A stretch of 64,000 bases of DNA from UMGS1649 sp045534225 (GTDB lineage: Bacteria > Bacillota > Clostridia > TANB77 > CAG-465): contig JAZSJJ010000009.1 in assembly GCA_045534225.1 (NCBI GenBank), positions 62,001 to 126,000 of the forward strand. Direction: 5' to 3'. The notes under the pieces are model-generated. The model was not told where the DNA came from. It saw only the letters and a program-made list of their open reading frames with translations, and searched no databases. Numbering within the stretch: position 1 is the stretch's first letter; each line of letters starts with the position of its first letter. The position numbers and the translations under genes were made by a program. Shown in pieces: positions 42,744-50,877 of the stretch.

Positions 42744-43106
42744 TTAATTTAAGCAATCCTTACAAATTCCAGTGAGCGATAAATCTATATCCGTCACTTT
42801 ATTCCCATCGAATTCTTCCACTACTTTTAACATATTCTCTGGTAGGTCAATTATATTACTACATTTAGTACATATAAAGTGAGCATGTTTATCTTTATTA
42901 TGGTCATATCTATATTTAGATTCATCCACCTTAATCTTTCTAATTAGCTTTTCATTTACTAATGTATTAAGATTACGATAAACAGTACCTAGAGAAATAT
43001 TTGGAATAGTCTTTTTAGACATTTCATAAACTTCTTCAGCAGTTGGATGAGAGTAGCTAGAGTTTACTATCTCTTCTACCAAATCTCTTTGTTTAGAACT
43101 TCTCAA
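42744..43106 (-). CDS. perR: Fur-family peroxide repressor (PerR)
   Basis: A 120-residue metal-dependent repressor. The N-terminal winged helix contains HPTAEEVYEM and SLGTVYRNLNTL; the metal part has a His-rich KDKHAHFICTKC and a final CKDC, the four cysteines of the structural zinc site. Gene order with rubrerythrin and the operator in front favour PerR over Fur or Zur. The start is a TTG with an ideal GGAGG at 6-7 bases, so the protein is short at its N-terminus compared with most PerR. It would repress its own operon until peroxide oxidises the metal ligands. Confidence 0.92.
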   Translation of the reverse strand: MRSSKQRDLVEEIVNSSYSHPTAEEVYEMSKKTIPNISLGTVYRNLNTLVNEKLIRKIKVDESKYRYDHNKDKHAHFICTKCSNIIDLPENMLKVVEEFDGNKVTDIDLSLTGICKDCLN

Positions 43107-43117
43107 GATTACCTCCT

Positions 43118-43138
43118 AAATAGTAACAATTACTATTT
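43118..43138. promoter_or_regulatory. PerR/Fur-type operator
   Basis: A perfect 9-base inverted repeat, AAATAGTAA and TTACTATTT, around CAA. It sits between the promoter and the ribosome site of perR, so PerR bound here would block perR-rbr transcription. It resembles the known TTATAAT-type Per box. Confidence 0.85.
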
Positions 43139-43149
43139 ATTACACACAT

Positions 43150-43177
43150 AGTATATCATATATTTAGAATTTAGCAA
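43150..43177 (-). promoter_or_regulatory. Promoter of perR-rbr
   Basis: TTGCTA (43177-43172), 16-base spacer ending ATGA, TATACT (43155-43150). Confidence 0.65.
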
Positions 43178-43213
43178 GAGATTTTTTAAATATTTGAATT
43201 TTTTTGCAACGAA

Positions 43214-43238
43214 AAAGCGGGAAATTTCTTCCCGCTTT
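43214..43238 (-). terminator. Terminator after the 68-residue gene
   Basis: AAAGCGGGAA/TTCCCGCTTT hairpin followed by TTTTCG on the minus strand. The stem is almost identical to the one at 43570. Confidence 0.85.
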
Positions 43239-43248
43239 GTATTTTCTT

Positions 43249-43455
43249 TTAATCTAAAGCATACACGTCTACTACTACAGGTTCTTTTCCTTCTTCCCTT
43301 ATGGTTTCAACCCAGTAAAGTTTGAAGTCATAACTTACCACTTTTACCTGATAAGATTTCTTTGGATTTCCTTCGTAGTTCCTTTCAGTATAAGACTGAA
43401 TGATTCTACCAGACCGTGCTACTTTTGTCTTCTCATCTTTAGTTAAGAATTTCAT
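43249..43455 (-). CDS. Unknown 68-residue protein
   Basis: I do not recognise it. The sequence is basic at the start (MKFLTKDEKTKVARSGR) and then forms a likely small beta domain (SYQVKVVSYDFKLYWVETIR, PVVVDVYALD). It has its own promoter, an AGAGGTA ribosome site and its own terminator. The leader contains a hairpin AAAGATAT/ATATCTTT. Codon use is GC-richer than in perR-rbr. It is probably not part of the two-gene unit upstream, but the terminator stem is shared in sequence. Confidence 0.6.
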   Translation of the reverse strand: MKFLTKDEKTKVARSGRIIQSYTERNYEGNPKKSYQVKVVSYDFKLYWVETIREEGKEPVVVDVYALD

Positions 43456-43522
43456 GCTATTTACCTCTCTTGGTATGATTTAAAGATATTGTTATATCTT
43501 TATTACTATATTATTCTTAACT

Positions 43523-43550
43523 ATTATACCACATATATTATATTTTTCAA
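43523..43550 (-). promoter_or_regulatory. Promoter of the 68-residue gene
   Basis: TTGAAA (43550-43545), 16-base spacer ending TGTGG, TATAAT (43528-43523). Confidence 0.6.
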
Positions 43551-43569
43551 ATGGTTTAATTAACATAGC

Positions 43570-43593
43570 GAAAGCGGGATTTCTCCCGCTTTC
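43570..43593 (-). terminator. Terminator after the duplicated-module gene pair
   Basis: GAAAGCGGGA/TCCCGCTTTC hairpin with loop TTTC, 20 bases after the stop at 43613. The T-run is poor. Confidence 0.7.
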
Positions 43594-43612
43594 ATTTTGT
43601 TTCTTGTTTTGG

Positions 43613-44248
43613 TTACTTCTTAGGCTTTTTCTTTGCTTCTCTAATCCAAGTTTCAAAGCGAACCTTGTTTCTTTCAAGCTCTTTTTCATCAAGAAGAATA
43701 AGCTTTGCAAACGCATAGTATGCTACCTTGGTTATGGTATATTCGTGATTTTGAGTACGCACAACGAAGTAATATTCTCCGTTAAACTTATGTTTTGCCA
43801 TAAATTTATACAGTGTTACTCCATCATCTTTGTATACCAAAGGTCTTACAGCAATTGGTTCATGCTTCTTGTATTCTTCATCGAAGTACGCTTTTTTCTC
43901 AGCTTCAATTTCATCTCTTGCAGCTTTAATCCAAGCATCAAAGATTTCTTTGTTTTTGAGATATTCCTCAGAAGTTCTTGTAATTTTTACAAGGCTAGCA
44001 CGATGTCCTAAGAATACTACTTTTGTAAAATAGATTCTGTTATACCTGCTTAAGAGAAGAAAATAATATGAATCTTCCAGTTGATTTTTCCCTACAAGAA
44101 CATATCTTGAAAGTTCTTTTCTTTCCTTATCCAAAGCAATTGTAATCTCGGTTCCAACATGCCAAACACTGTAATATGTTGTTATCTCCCGCTTTCTTCT
44201 TTCAATAGCTTTTTTCTTAGCTATTGTAATCCGTTTGTTTTTATCCAT
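43613..44248 (-). CDS. Unknown protein with two copies of a ~65-residue YYF-WI module (paralogue of the next gene)
   Basis: A 211-residue, very basic soluble protein. It begins with a Lys/Arg-rich helix (MDKNKRITIAKKKAIERRKR), then carries two copies of one module. Copy 1 spans about 55-118 (RYVLVGKNQLEDSYYFLL ... FTKVVFLG ... FDAWIKAARDE) and copy 2 about 147-207 (LYKFMAKHKFNGEYYFVV ... ITKVAYYAFAKL ... FETWIREAKKK). The pattern per copy is a hairpin with YYF, a strand with TKV, and a helix ending in a W-I-K/R. It matches both copies of the gene upstream. The start overlaps that gene's stop by 8 bases (ATGGATAA). Function unknown; RNA binding is conceivable from the charge. Confidence 0.65.
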   Translation of the reverse strand: MDKNKRITIAKKKAIERRKREITTYYSVWHVGTEITIALDKERKELSRYVLVGKNQLEDSYYFLLLSRYNRIYFTKVVFLGHRASLVKITRTSEEYLKNKEIFDAWIKAARDEIEAEKKAYFDEEYKKHEPIAVRPLVYKDDGVTLYKFMAKHKFNGEYYFVVRTQNHEYTITKVAYYAFAKLILLDEKELERNKVRFETWIREAKKKPKK

Positions 44249-44906
44249 AGATGTCTTTCTTTTCTCCTTTTTTCTTTGTTTCCAAAATCCACTCTTCGAA
44301 CTCTTCCTTGTGATCCGCAAACTCTTTTTCTGTAAGAAGTGCTGCTCGGATATATCCGTCAACCCAAACAAGCTTGGTTACAATGAGATTGTTCTTAGAA
44401 CGCTCAAGAATGAAGTAATATTTTCCGCCTACTTCTTTCTTGCCTACAAACTTTACGAGGTCTTTTTTGCCATTCTCGTCAACGAGAGCAACATATTCTC
44501 TCGGGTTAACGAAGTTTACACCGTTACTGTGATATACCTGGCCGTGAGCATCGTAAAAATCTCTGATGTCTCTTGCGCGTCTGTTTTTTACTTCTCTGAT
44601 CCAGCCATCAAAAACGGTCTTGTTCTTTTGATACTTCTTGCTTGTCTTAGCAAGCTTGATTACACCGGCGCAGCCGTCATATACAATCTTGCCAAGGAAA
44701 ATTCCACCATATGCATTTCCAAGCACATAGTAATATTCTCCGTCAAGTTCATGGTACTGAAGGACATATGCCCATTCCGGATTTCTTGCACTACGCTCGG
44801 TCATAAGATAAACCTTAGAACCAATACCGTAAGCATTGAAATATGCCTTTACTCTTCCTTTCCGCTGATTTGCCATTTTTTCTTTTGTTTCGTAACTCAT
44901 TCTCAT
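44241..44906 (-). CDS. Unknown protein with two copies of a ~65-residue YYF-WI module
   Basis: A 221-residue basic protein, homologous to the gene downstream. Module copy 1 is about 45-110 (WAYVLQYHELDGEYYYVLG ... LGKIVYDGCAGVIKL ... FDGWIREVKNR) and copy 2 about 148-212 (LVKFVGKKEVGGKYYFIL ... VTKLVWVDGYIRAAL ... FEEWILETKKK). A Tyr/Arg-rich linker lies between. The ribosome site AAAGGAG is 8 bases before the ATG at 44906; a two-codon frame (ATG GCA TGA) overlaps that start and may influence it. It has its own promoter and forms a two-gene unit. Codon use is GC-rich compared with neighbours. I do not recognise the family. Confidence 0.65.
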   Translation of the reverse strand: MRMSYETKEKMANQRKGRVKAYFNAYGIGSKVYLMTERSARNPEWAYVLQYHELDGEYYYVLGNAYGGIFLGKIVYDGCAGVIKLAKTSKKYQKNKTVFDGWIREVKNRRARDIRDFYDAHGQVYHSNGVNFVNPREYVALVDENGKKDLVKFVGKKEVGGKYYFILERSKNNLIVTKLVWVDGYIRAALLTEKEFADHKEEFEEWILETKKKGEKKDIYG

Positions 44907-44959
44907 GCCATAGTTCTCCTTTACAATTATGTTTGTGATAAAATGGTTTTACGTAAACA

Positions 44960-44988
44960 ATTGTAACACAATTTAGGCTATTTTGCAA
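44960..44988 (-). promoter_or_regulatory. Promoter of the duplicated-module gene pair
   Basis: TTGCAA (44988-44983), 17-base spacer ending TGTGT, TACAAT (44965-44960). Confidence 0.7.
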
Positions 44989-44991
44989 TAA

Positions 44992-45019
44992 AAAGGAAGC
45001 ATCTAACGATGCTCCCTTT
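44992..45019 (-). terminator. Terminator after the frameshifted pilin-like locus
   Basis: AAAGG-AGCATC/GATGCT-CCTTT hairpin 8 bases after the stop at 45027, followed by TTTTTATTG on the minus strand. Confidence 0.8.
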
Positions 45020-45026
45020 AAGTATT

Positions 45027-46059
45027 CTACTTTATTAATGAATATCCACCTTCAACCTCTTTAGCAGGTATACTTGATTTCAAACAAACAACAGGTCTTA
45101 CTTTTACTGAGATATTATAATATTGACTGATCAAGCAACCATTCATAGCATATAGACAATATCCTCCTATAATACTAGGTCCATCTTCTAAAGCTGATGG
45201 CGATACAACTACATATTCCGAAGATAAATATGAAAGCGAACTATCTGCTACATCCCCTGCTTTATTTATAAAGTATCCGTGTATTCCTTTTGACATATAA
45301 TATGTTGTTCCATCCATCTCAAGAGGATCTTCATAGTCCAAATCTATTACCGGTGCCTTTGGAGTTAATGTTGGATTCGCTTTATTCCATGCTGCCGTTA
45401 ACAATTCAAGTGTTGGTCCACCAATAGCACCCACTACATTAGAGCCATATTCTAATGTATTAGCATATTTAGAAAAGCCTCCAACTAAATCTTGAATTGT
45501 AGAAGCTGAATTTCCGACGTATAAACTCATCACTACCTAATTTGAAAATTTTATATAAATTTTCTTCAGCAGCTGTAAATGTATAGCTGTCTATACTAAC
45601 ATCATTATTTAGTTCTCCTATACTATCTTTAGCCATCAAAAATACATATCCGTTAACTTCGTCTTCATAATATACTTGCCATTCATCAACTCCATTTGCA
45701 GAATAATCTACCATTTTACCATAATCTGTTTCTGGATTAGATATAAGCTCACCCAAGGTTGGCGTTTTACTTACACTTATCCCACTATCTGTTACAGTAA
45801 TAATGTAATCTGTTGTATAATCCTCTAATTTATCTAAAACAGCCTCTTTTAACATTTCGCCTCTTTTGCCGGCCATAAATTCATCCGCCCACACTAATGC
45901 AGCTAAATCTTGAACTTGTCTTTCGTTTGTTAAGTCTACTGCTTGACTAGCTTTATTAATTACACCTGTATTAGATAATGTAATAACTACACTTGCTGCT
46001 AAGATTATCATCACTATTATAGTTATTACTAATACTATTAAAGATATTCCTTTTTTCAT
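45027..46059 (-). pseudogene. Pilin-like surface protein split by a frameshift
   Basis: Two overlapping frames make one protein of about 340 residues. Frame 1 (46059-45469) starts MKKGISLIVLVITIIV, the same prepilin-like helix without Glu5, then the shared module (INKASQAVDLTN, WADEFMAGKRGEML, IITVTDSGISVSK), then a domain with WQVYYEDEVNGYVFLMAKDS; it degenerates after about 45540 (FIRRKFSFYNS). Frame 2 continues from about 45533 (LYVGNSASTIQDLVGGFSKY) through YYMSKGIHGYF to KVRPVVCLKSSI, the typical ending of such proteins. A +1 shift near GGTAGTGATGAG joins them. It is either a recent pseudogene, a sequencing error, or less likely a recoding site. The terminator and start signal are intact. 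Confidence 0.72.
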
Positions 46060-46138
46060 CCTTTGTTTTCTCCTTTTCTTATATACTTATATAATATTAT
46101 ATATACATTCCTTTTACAATATATATACACTTAAAAAT

Positions 46139-46168
46139 ACACAGAGCAACATTGTTAATGCTCTGTGT
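46139..46168 (-). terminator. Terminator of gatC-gatA-proS-gatB
   Basis: ACACAGAGCA/TGCTCTGTGT hairpin with a 10-base loop, about 43 bases after the gatB stop and followed on the minus strand by ATTTTTAAG. Confidence 0.8.
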
Positions 46169-46210
46169 CTAAATATATTATTTGTAATTTATTTTAATTT
46201 ATACAAATTA

Positions 46211-47659
46211 TTATCCATTTTTTCTTTTATTTAATTCTTCCATTATTAGCTTATTAACTATTCCTGGATTTGCTTTACCTTTAGATGCTTTCATTGTTTG
46301 TCCAACTATGAATCCAACTGCTTTATCTTTACCATTTATAAAGTCTTGTACAGATTGTTCATTTTCGTTTATTACTGAAATTACTAAATCTCTAATTGCA
46401 GATTCATCTGTTATTTGAACAAGTCCTTTAGATTCTACTATCTTAGCTGGTGCATCTCCTGTTTCAAACATTTCCTCAAATACTTTTTTAGCAATTGCAG
46501 AAGATATTGTTCCTTTATCTATTAATGTAATAAGGTCTCCTAAATCTTCAGCTGTGAATTTAATGTTATCTATTTCCATTTCAGCTTCGTTTAGTTTTCT
46601 TGAAACATCACTCATTAACCAGTTAGAAACAAGTTTAGCATTTCCGCATTTAGCAACTGCTTTATCGAAAAACTCTGCCATTTTCTTAGAGTTTGTTATT
46701 TGAGTTGCATCATATTCTGGAAGTCCCAATTCTGTTATGTATCTTTCACGTCTTACATTTGGCATTTCTGGAAGAGCTGCTTCTATTCCGTTTACATAGT
46801 CATCTGAAAGAACTATTGGAGCTAGGTCTGGTTCTGGGAAGTATCTGTAATCATGAGCATCCTCTTTAGTTCTCATTGCATAACCGATACCCTTATCGTC
46901 ATCCCATCTTCTTGTTTCTTGATAAATAGTTCCACCATTTTCAAGTTCTTTTATTTGTCTGTCTATTTCGAATTCTATAGCTCTACCAATTGCTTTAAAT
47001 GAGTTAAGGTTCTTAGTTTCAGTTCTTGTACCAAACTTAGTTTCACCTTTCTTTCTTACAGATAGGTTAACGTCACATCTTAAAGATCCTTCTTGCATTT
47101 TACAGTCACAGATTTCTAAATATTCTAGTATAGATTTTAATGTTTGCATATATTCTATAGCTTCATCTTTAGAACGAATGTCTGGTTCAGAAACTATTTC
47201 TATTAGCGGTACACCACAACGATTTAGGTCTACTAATGTATCTCCAGTATATGGATCGTGTATTAATTTACCTGCATCTTCTTCAATATGTATTCTTGTT
47301 ATACCAACTGTTTTAGGAACTCCATTTACTTTAAAGTCTACGTGTCCTTCATAACACAATGGTAAATCATATTGTGATGTTTGATATGCTTTTGGAAGGT
47401 CAGGATAGAAGTAATTTTTTCTATCTTGTTTTGAGAATCTTGCTATTTTACAATTTGTTGCAAGTCCCATTTTTACCGCATACTCAACAACTTTTTCATT
47501 TAATACTGGAAGTACTCCTGGCATACCAGTACATATTGGACAGCAGTGAGTATTTGGATCAGAACCAAATTCTGTTGAACAAGAACAGTATATTTTTGTT
47601 TTTGTTGCAAGCTCTGCGTGTACTTCAAGTCCTATTATAACTTCATAATCTTCTCTCAT
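46211..47659 (-). CDS. gatB: Aspartyl/glutamyl-tRNA(Asn/Gln) amidotransferase subunit B
   Basis: Subunit B of the GatCAB complex, which binds the misacylated tRNA, activates it with ATP and receives ammonia from GatA. The 482 residues show EVIIGLEVHAEL near the start, the zinc-binding CSCSTEFG and CCPICTGMPG, DLPKAYQTSQYD and DLNRCGVPLIEIVSEPD, and the C-terminal YqeY-like helical domain (IVGQTMKASKGKANPG). It is 1 base from the proS stop. It is unusual that proS lies between gatA and gatB. Confidence 0.98.
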   Translation of the reverse strand: MREDYEVIIGLEVHAELATKTKIYCSCSTEFGSDPNTHCCPICTGMPGVLPVLNEKVVEYAVKMGLATNCKIARFSKQDRKNYFYPDLPKAYQTSQYDLPLCYEGHVDFKVNGVPKTVGITRIHIEEDAGKLIHDPYTGDTLVDLNRCGVPLIEIVSEPDIRSKDEAIEYMQTLKSILEYLEICDCKMQEGSLRCDVNLSVRKKGETKFGTRTETKNLNSFKAIGRAIEFEIDRQIKELENGGTIYQETRRWDDDKGIGYAMRTKEDAHDYRYFPEPDLAPIVLSDDYVNGIEAALPEMPNVRRERYITELGLPEYDATQITNSKKMAEFFDKAVAKCGNAKLVSNWLMSDVSRKLNEAEMEIDNIKFTAEDLGDLITLIDKGTISSAIAKKVFEEMFETGDAPAKIVESKGLVQITDESAIRDLVISVINENEQSVQDFINGKDKAVGFIVGQTMKASKGKANPGIVNKLIMEELNKRKNG

Positions 47660-47660
47660 T

Positions 47661-49388
47661 TTATACTTCCCATCCTTTCATCTTTGTATCTATATATTCA
47701 TATATTTTATCCATATCTACTAAAGTAGCCTCTTCGTCACCTAAGCATTTAACTTCATACTTGCTGTTTTCTAGATTTCTTCCACTTACTACTATTCTTA
47801 TTGGAGCACCAATAAGGTCAGAATCTGCAAATTTAACACCTGCGCTCTTTGCTCTATCATCTAGTAGAACTTCATATCCAAGTCCTTCAAGTTTAGCGTA
47901 AAGTTCATCTGTTATTTCTTTAACTTGTTCGTTCTTAGTGTAGTCTAATGGACAAATGTGAATGTTAAATGGTGCAATAGCTGCTGGCCAATTAACTCTT
48001 CTTTCATCTGCTTTAGCTTCAAGAACAGAAGCCATAAGTCTTCCTACACCTATTCCATAACATCCCATTATTGGAGTTTGTGCCTTACCATTTTCATCTA
48101 GATATGTCATACCCATTGCAGAAGTATATTTTTTACCTAGTTTAAATATGTTACCAACTTCTATACCATTAGATATTTTAAGTGTTGGTTTACCACATTT
48201 AACACAAGTGTCATTTGCACTTACTTTTGCAACGTCTACAAATTCTCCTACTTTAACATCTCTCTTAAAGTTTACACCTGTTAGGTGATAATCTTTCTTA
48301 TTAGCTCCAGCTATTAATGATGCTTCATTTTCTAGAGATTTATCGTAAACAAATACTGTTTTAATGTTTGATGTAAAACCTACTGGTCCAATAAATCCAT
48401 AGCAAATTCCATCATCTTCTTCAGCTTTTGGAACTAGATGTTCGTCATCTACTTTAAGAATATTTCTTAATTTAGTTTCATTAACTTCTTTATCTGCACG
48501 AATAAATACAACAACTACTTCTTCTGTATCTATTCTGTAATATACAACTGCTTTTGCAAGGTTTGTAGCAGGTACATTTAAGAAGTTTGTTAAGTCTTCT
48601 ATTGTTTTTGTATCTGGTGTGTGAACTTCTGCAAGTTCTTTCATTTCAGTTGTAGCAGGTGTAGTTTCACGTGCCTTAGCAACATCCATGTTCGCACTAT
48701 AATCACAAGAATCACATGTAACTATTTTGTCTTCCCCAGCATCGCATAATAACATGTATTCATGAGCGCCGCTTCCACCCATCATTCCTGTATCTGATGC
48801 TACAGCAATAACTTCTGGAATACCAACGCGTGCAAATATCTTGTTATATGCATCGTAGTATTTATCATAAACTTCGTTTAGAGATTCTTCTGAAGTGTGG
48901 AAAGAATATGCATCTTTCATTGTGAACTCTCTTACACGAATTAGTCCACCTCTGCTTCTTGCTTCGTCTCTAAATTTAGTTTGTATTTGATAAATTGAGA
49001 AAGGATATTTAGTATATGATGCTGCTTCATTTAATACGCTAAATACTGCTGCTTCTTCGTGAGTCATAGATAATACCATATCTGCCCCAGTTCTATCTTT
49101 GAAACGTAAAAGTTCAGAACCTATAGCATCATATCTGCCCGCACCATCCCAAAGTTTTTTAGTTGCAACAAGTGGCATTAAAACTTCTTCGGCATCTATT
49201 CTATTCATTTCTTCTCTTATTATATTTTCTATTTTAGCTGATACTCTTTTACCAAGTGGCATAAGTGTAAATATTCCACTTGCCATTTGTTTTATATATC
49301 CGCCTTTAAGAAGCAACCCGTGACTTTTTAGAGTCGCTTCGTTAGGCCATTCTTTCTTTGTATCTCCTATTAATTTTGATTGTAACAT
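47661..49388 (-). CDS. proS: Proline-tRNA ligase, bacterial type with editing insert
   Basis: Class II synthetase of 575 residues. Motif 1/2 regions (KQMASGIFTLMPLGKRV, KFRDEARSRGGLIRVREF), the INS editing insert (about 225-400) that hydrolyses Ala-tRNA-Pro, motif 3 (GCYGIGVGRLMASV) and the C-terminal anticodon domain (VLLDDRAKSAGVKF) are all present. This is the bacterial (type 1) form. It is embedded in the gat operon between gatA (20 bases) and gatB (1 base). Confidence 0.98.
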   Translation of the reverse strand: MLQSKLIGDTKKEWPNEATLKSHGLLLKGGYIKQMASGIFTLMPLGKRVSAKIENIIREEMNRIDAEEVLMPLVATKKLWDGAGRYDAIGSELLRFKDRTGADMVLSMTHEEAAVFSVLNEAASYTKYPFSIYQIQTKFRDEARSRGGLIRVREFTMKDAYSFHTSEESLNEVYDKYYDAYNKIFARVGIPEVIAVASDTGMMGGSGAHEYMLLCDAGEDKIVTCDSCDYSANMDVAKARETTPATTEMKELAEVHTPDTKTIEDLTNFLNVPATNLAKAVVYYRIDTEEVVVVFIRADKEVNETKLRNILKVDDEHLVPKAEEDDGICYGFIGPVGFTSNIKTVFVYDKSLENEASLIAGANKKDYHLTGVNFKRDVKVGEFVDVAKVSANDTCVKCGKPTLKISNGIEVGNIFKLGKKYTSAMGMTYLDENGKAQTPIMGCYGIGVGRLMASVLEAKADERRVNWPAAIAPFNIHICPLDYTKNEQVKEITDELYAKLEGLGYEVLLDDRAKSAGVKFADSDLIGAPIRIVVSGRNLENSKYEVKCLGDEEATLVDMDKIYEYIDTKMKGWEV

Positions 49389-49407
49389 ATTTACTCCTAT
49401 ATTCTAT

Positions 49408-50865
49408 TTATACATTTGGTCTAGCTTTATGATGCTCTGTGTTTTGTTCATAAGCATAAGACACCTTTAATAATGTTTGTTCATCAAACACTTTACCGAT
49501 GAATTGTATACCTATCGGAAGGTTCTTAGAATCAAAACCACACGGCACAGATATACCAGGAAGACCTGCTATGTTTACAGGAACTGTGAATATATCTTCT
49601 AAGTACATTTCAACTGGGTTGTTAGATTTTTCACCAAATTTAAATGTTGTATTTGGAGCTGTTGGAAGTGCTATAACATCAACATCAGCAAAAGCTTTAT
49701 CAAAGTCTTCTTTTATTAATGTTCTAACTTGACCAGCACGTTTGTAATATGCATCGTAGTATCCAGAAGATAATACGTATGTTCCAAGCATTATTCTTCT
49801 CTTTACTTCATCTCCAAAACCTTCAGTTCTAGAGTTAGCATATATATCTTCAAGATTATCAAAGTTAGCTGTTCTATATCCATATTTAATACCATCATAT
49901 CTAGCAAGGTTTGAGGATGCCTCTGCTGGAGCTATGATGTAGTATACAGGAAGTGCATACTTAGCATAATCTAAAGATATTTCTTTTATTTCTGCTCCTA
50001 ATTCTTTTAATTTTTCTATAGCTTCATCGAAAGCTTTTTTAACTTCTGGATTTAATCCATCTTTAATAAATTCTGTAGGTATACCTATTTTTAATCCCTT
50101 AACATCGTTATCTAATGCTTTTTCATAGTCTGGTACTTCCATTTCCACAGAAGTTGTATCCATTTTATCGTAACCTGCTATTGCATTAAGCATTATAGCT
50201 GAGTCTCTAACATCCTTAGTAAATGGTCCTATTTGATCTAGAGATGATGCGAATGCAATAAGTCCAAATCTAGATACTAAACCATAAGTTGGTTTAAGGC
50301 CTACTACTGAACAGTATGATGCTGGTTGACGAATTGATCCACCTGTGTCTGAGCCAAGTGATGCAATAGCCATATCTGCTGCAACACAGGCTGCGCTACC
50401 ACCTGAAGAACCACCAGGAACTCTTTCAGTGTCCCAAGGGTTTGTTGTTTTCTTATGTGCTGAAGTTGCTGTAGAAGAACCCATTGCAAATTCATCCATA
50501 TTTGTTTTACCAACAATTATTGCTCCTGCTTCTTCTAATTTAGTTACTACTGTTCCGCTATATGGGCTAACAAAATTAGATAGCATTTTAGAAGAACATG
50601 TAGTTAATGTATCTTTCATACACATGTTGTCTTTTATAGCTACTGGCACACCACCAAGTATACCAATGTTCTCACCATTATCTAGCTTAGCTTGTAATTC
50701 TTCCGCTCTTTTATATGCATATTCTTTATTTAATGTAACAAAAGCTTCTACCTTTGGTTCTAAAGCTTCAATTCTGTTAAATACATCATCTACTACTTCT
50801 TTTATTGTTACTTCTTTATTCTTAATTTTATCTCTTAATTCATGTATTGTTAATTTCTCGTACAT
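49408..50865 (-). CDS. gatA: Aspartyl/glutamyl-tRNA(Asn/Gln) amidotransferase subunit A
   Basis: Amidase-signature subunit that releases ammonia from glutamine. The 485 residues include the Ser-cisSer-Lys triad elements: K78 in VAIKDNM, and the GGSSGGSAACVA and SLGSDTGGSIRQPA stretches for the two serines. The following hydrophobic core (GLKPTYGLVSRFGLIAFASSLDQIGP, in part) is diagnostic for GatA among amidases. It is 12 bases after gatC. Confidence 0.98.
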   Translation of the reverse strand: MYEKLTIHELRDKIKNKEVTIKEVVDDVFNRIEALEPKVEAFVTLNKEYAYKRAEELQAKLDNGENIGILGGVPVAIKDNMCMKDTLTTCSSKMLSNFVSPYSGTVVTKLEEAGAIIVGKTNMDEFAMGSSTATSAHKKTTNPWDTERVPGGSSGGSAACVAADMAIASLGSDTGGSIRQPASYCSVVGLKPTYGLVSRFGLIAFASSLDQIGPFTKDVRDSAIMLNAIAGYDKMDTTSVEMEVPDYEKALDNDVKGLKIGIPTEFIKDGLNPEVKKAFDEAIEKLKELGAEIKEISLDYAKYALPVYYIIAPAEASSNLARYDGIKYGYRTANFDNLEDIYANSRTEGFGDEVKRRIMLGTYVLSSGYYDAYYKRAGQVRTLIKEDFDKAFADVDVIALPTAPNTTFKFGEKSNNPVEMYLEDIFTVPVNIAGLPGISVPCGFDSKNLPIGIQFIGKVFDEQTLLKVSYAYEQNTEHHKARPNV

Positions 50866-50877
50866 AGTATCCTCCTA

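Noticed and set aside
43214..43593. Repeated GCGGGA/TCCCGC hairpins as a CRISPR or mobile-element repeat
   Set aside because: Only two copies, each placed at a gene end with terminator form; no spacers, target repeats or transposase.
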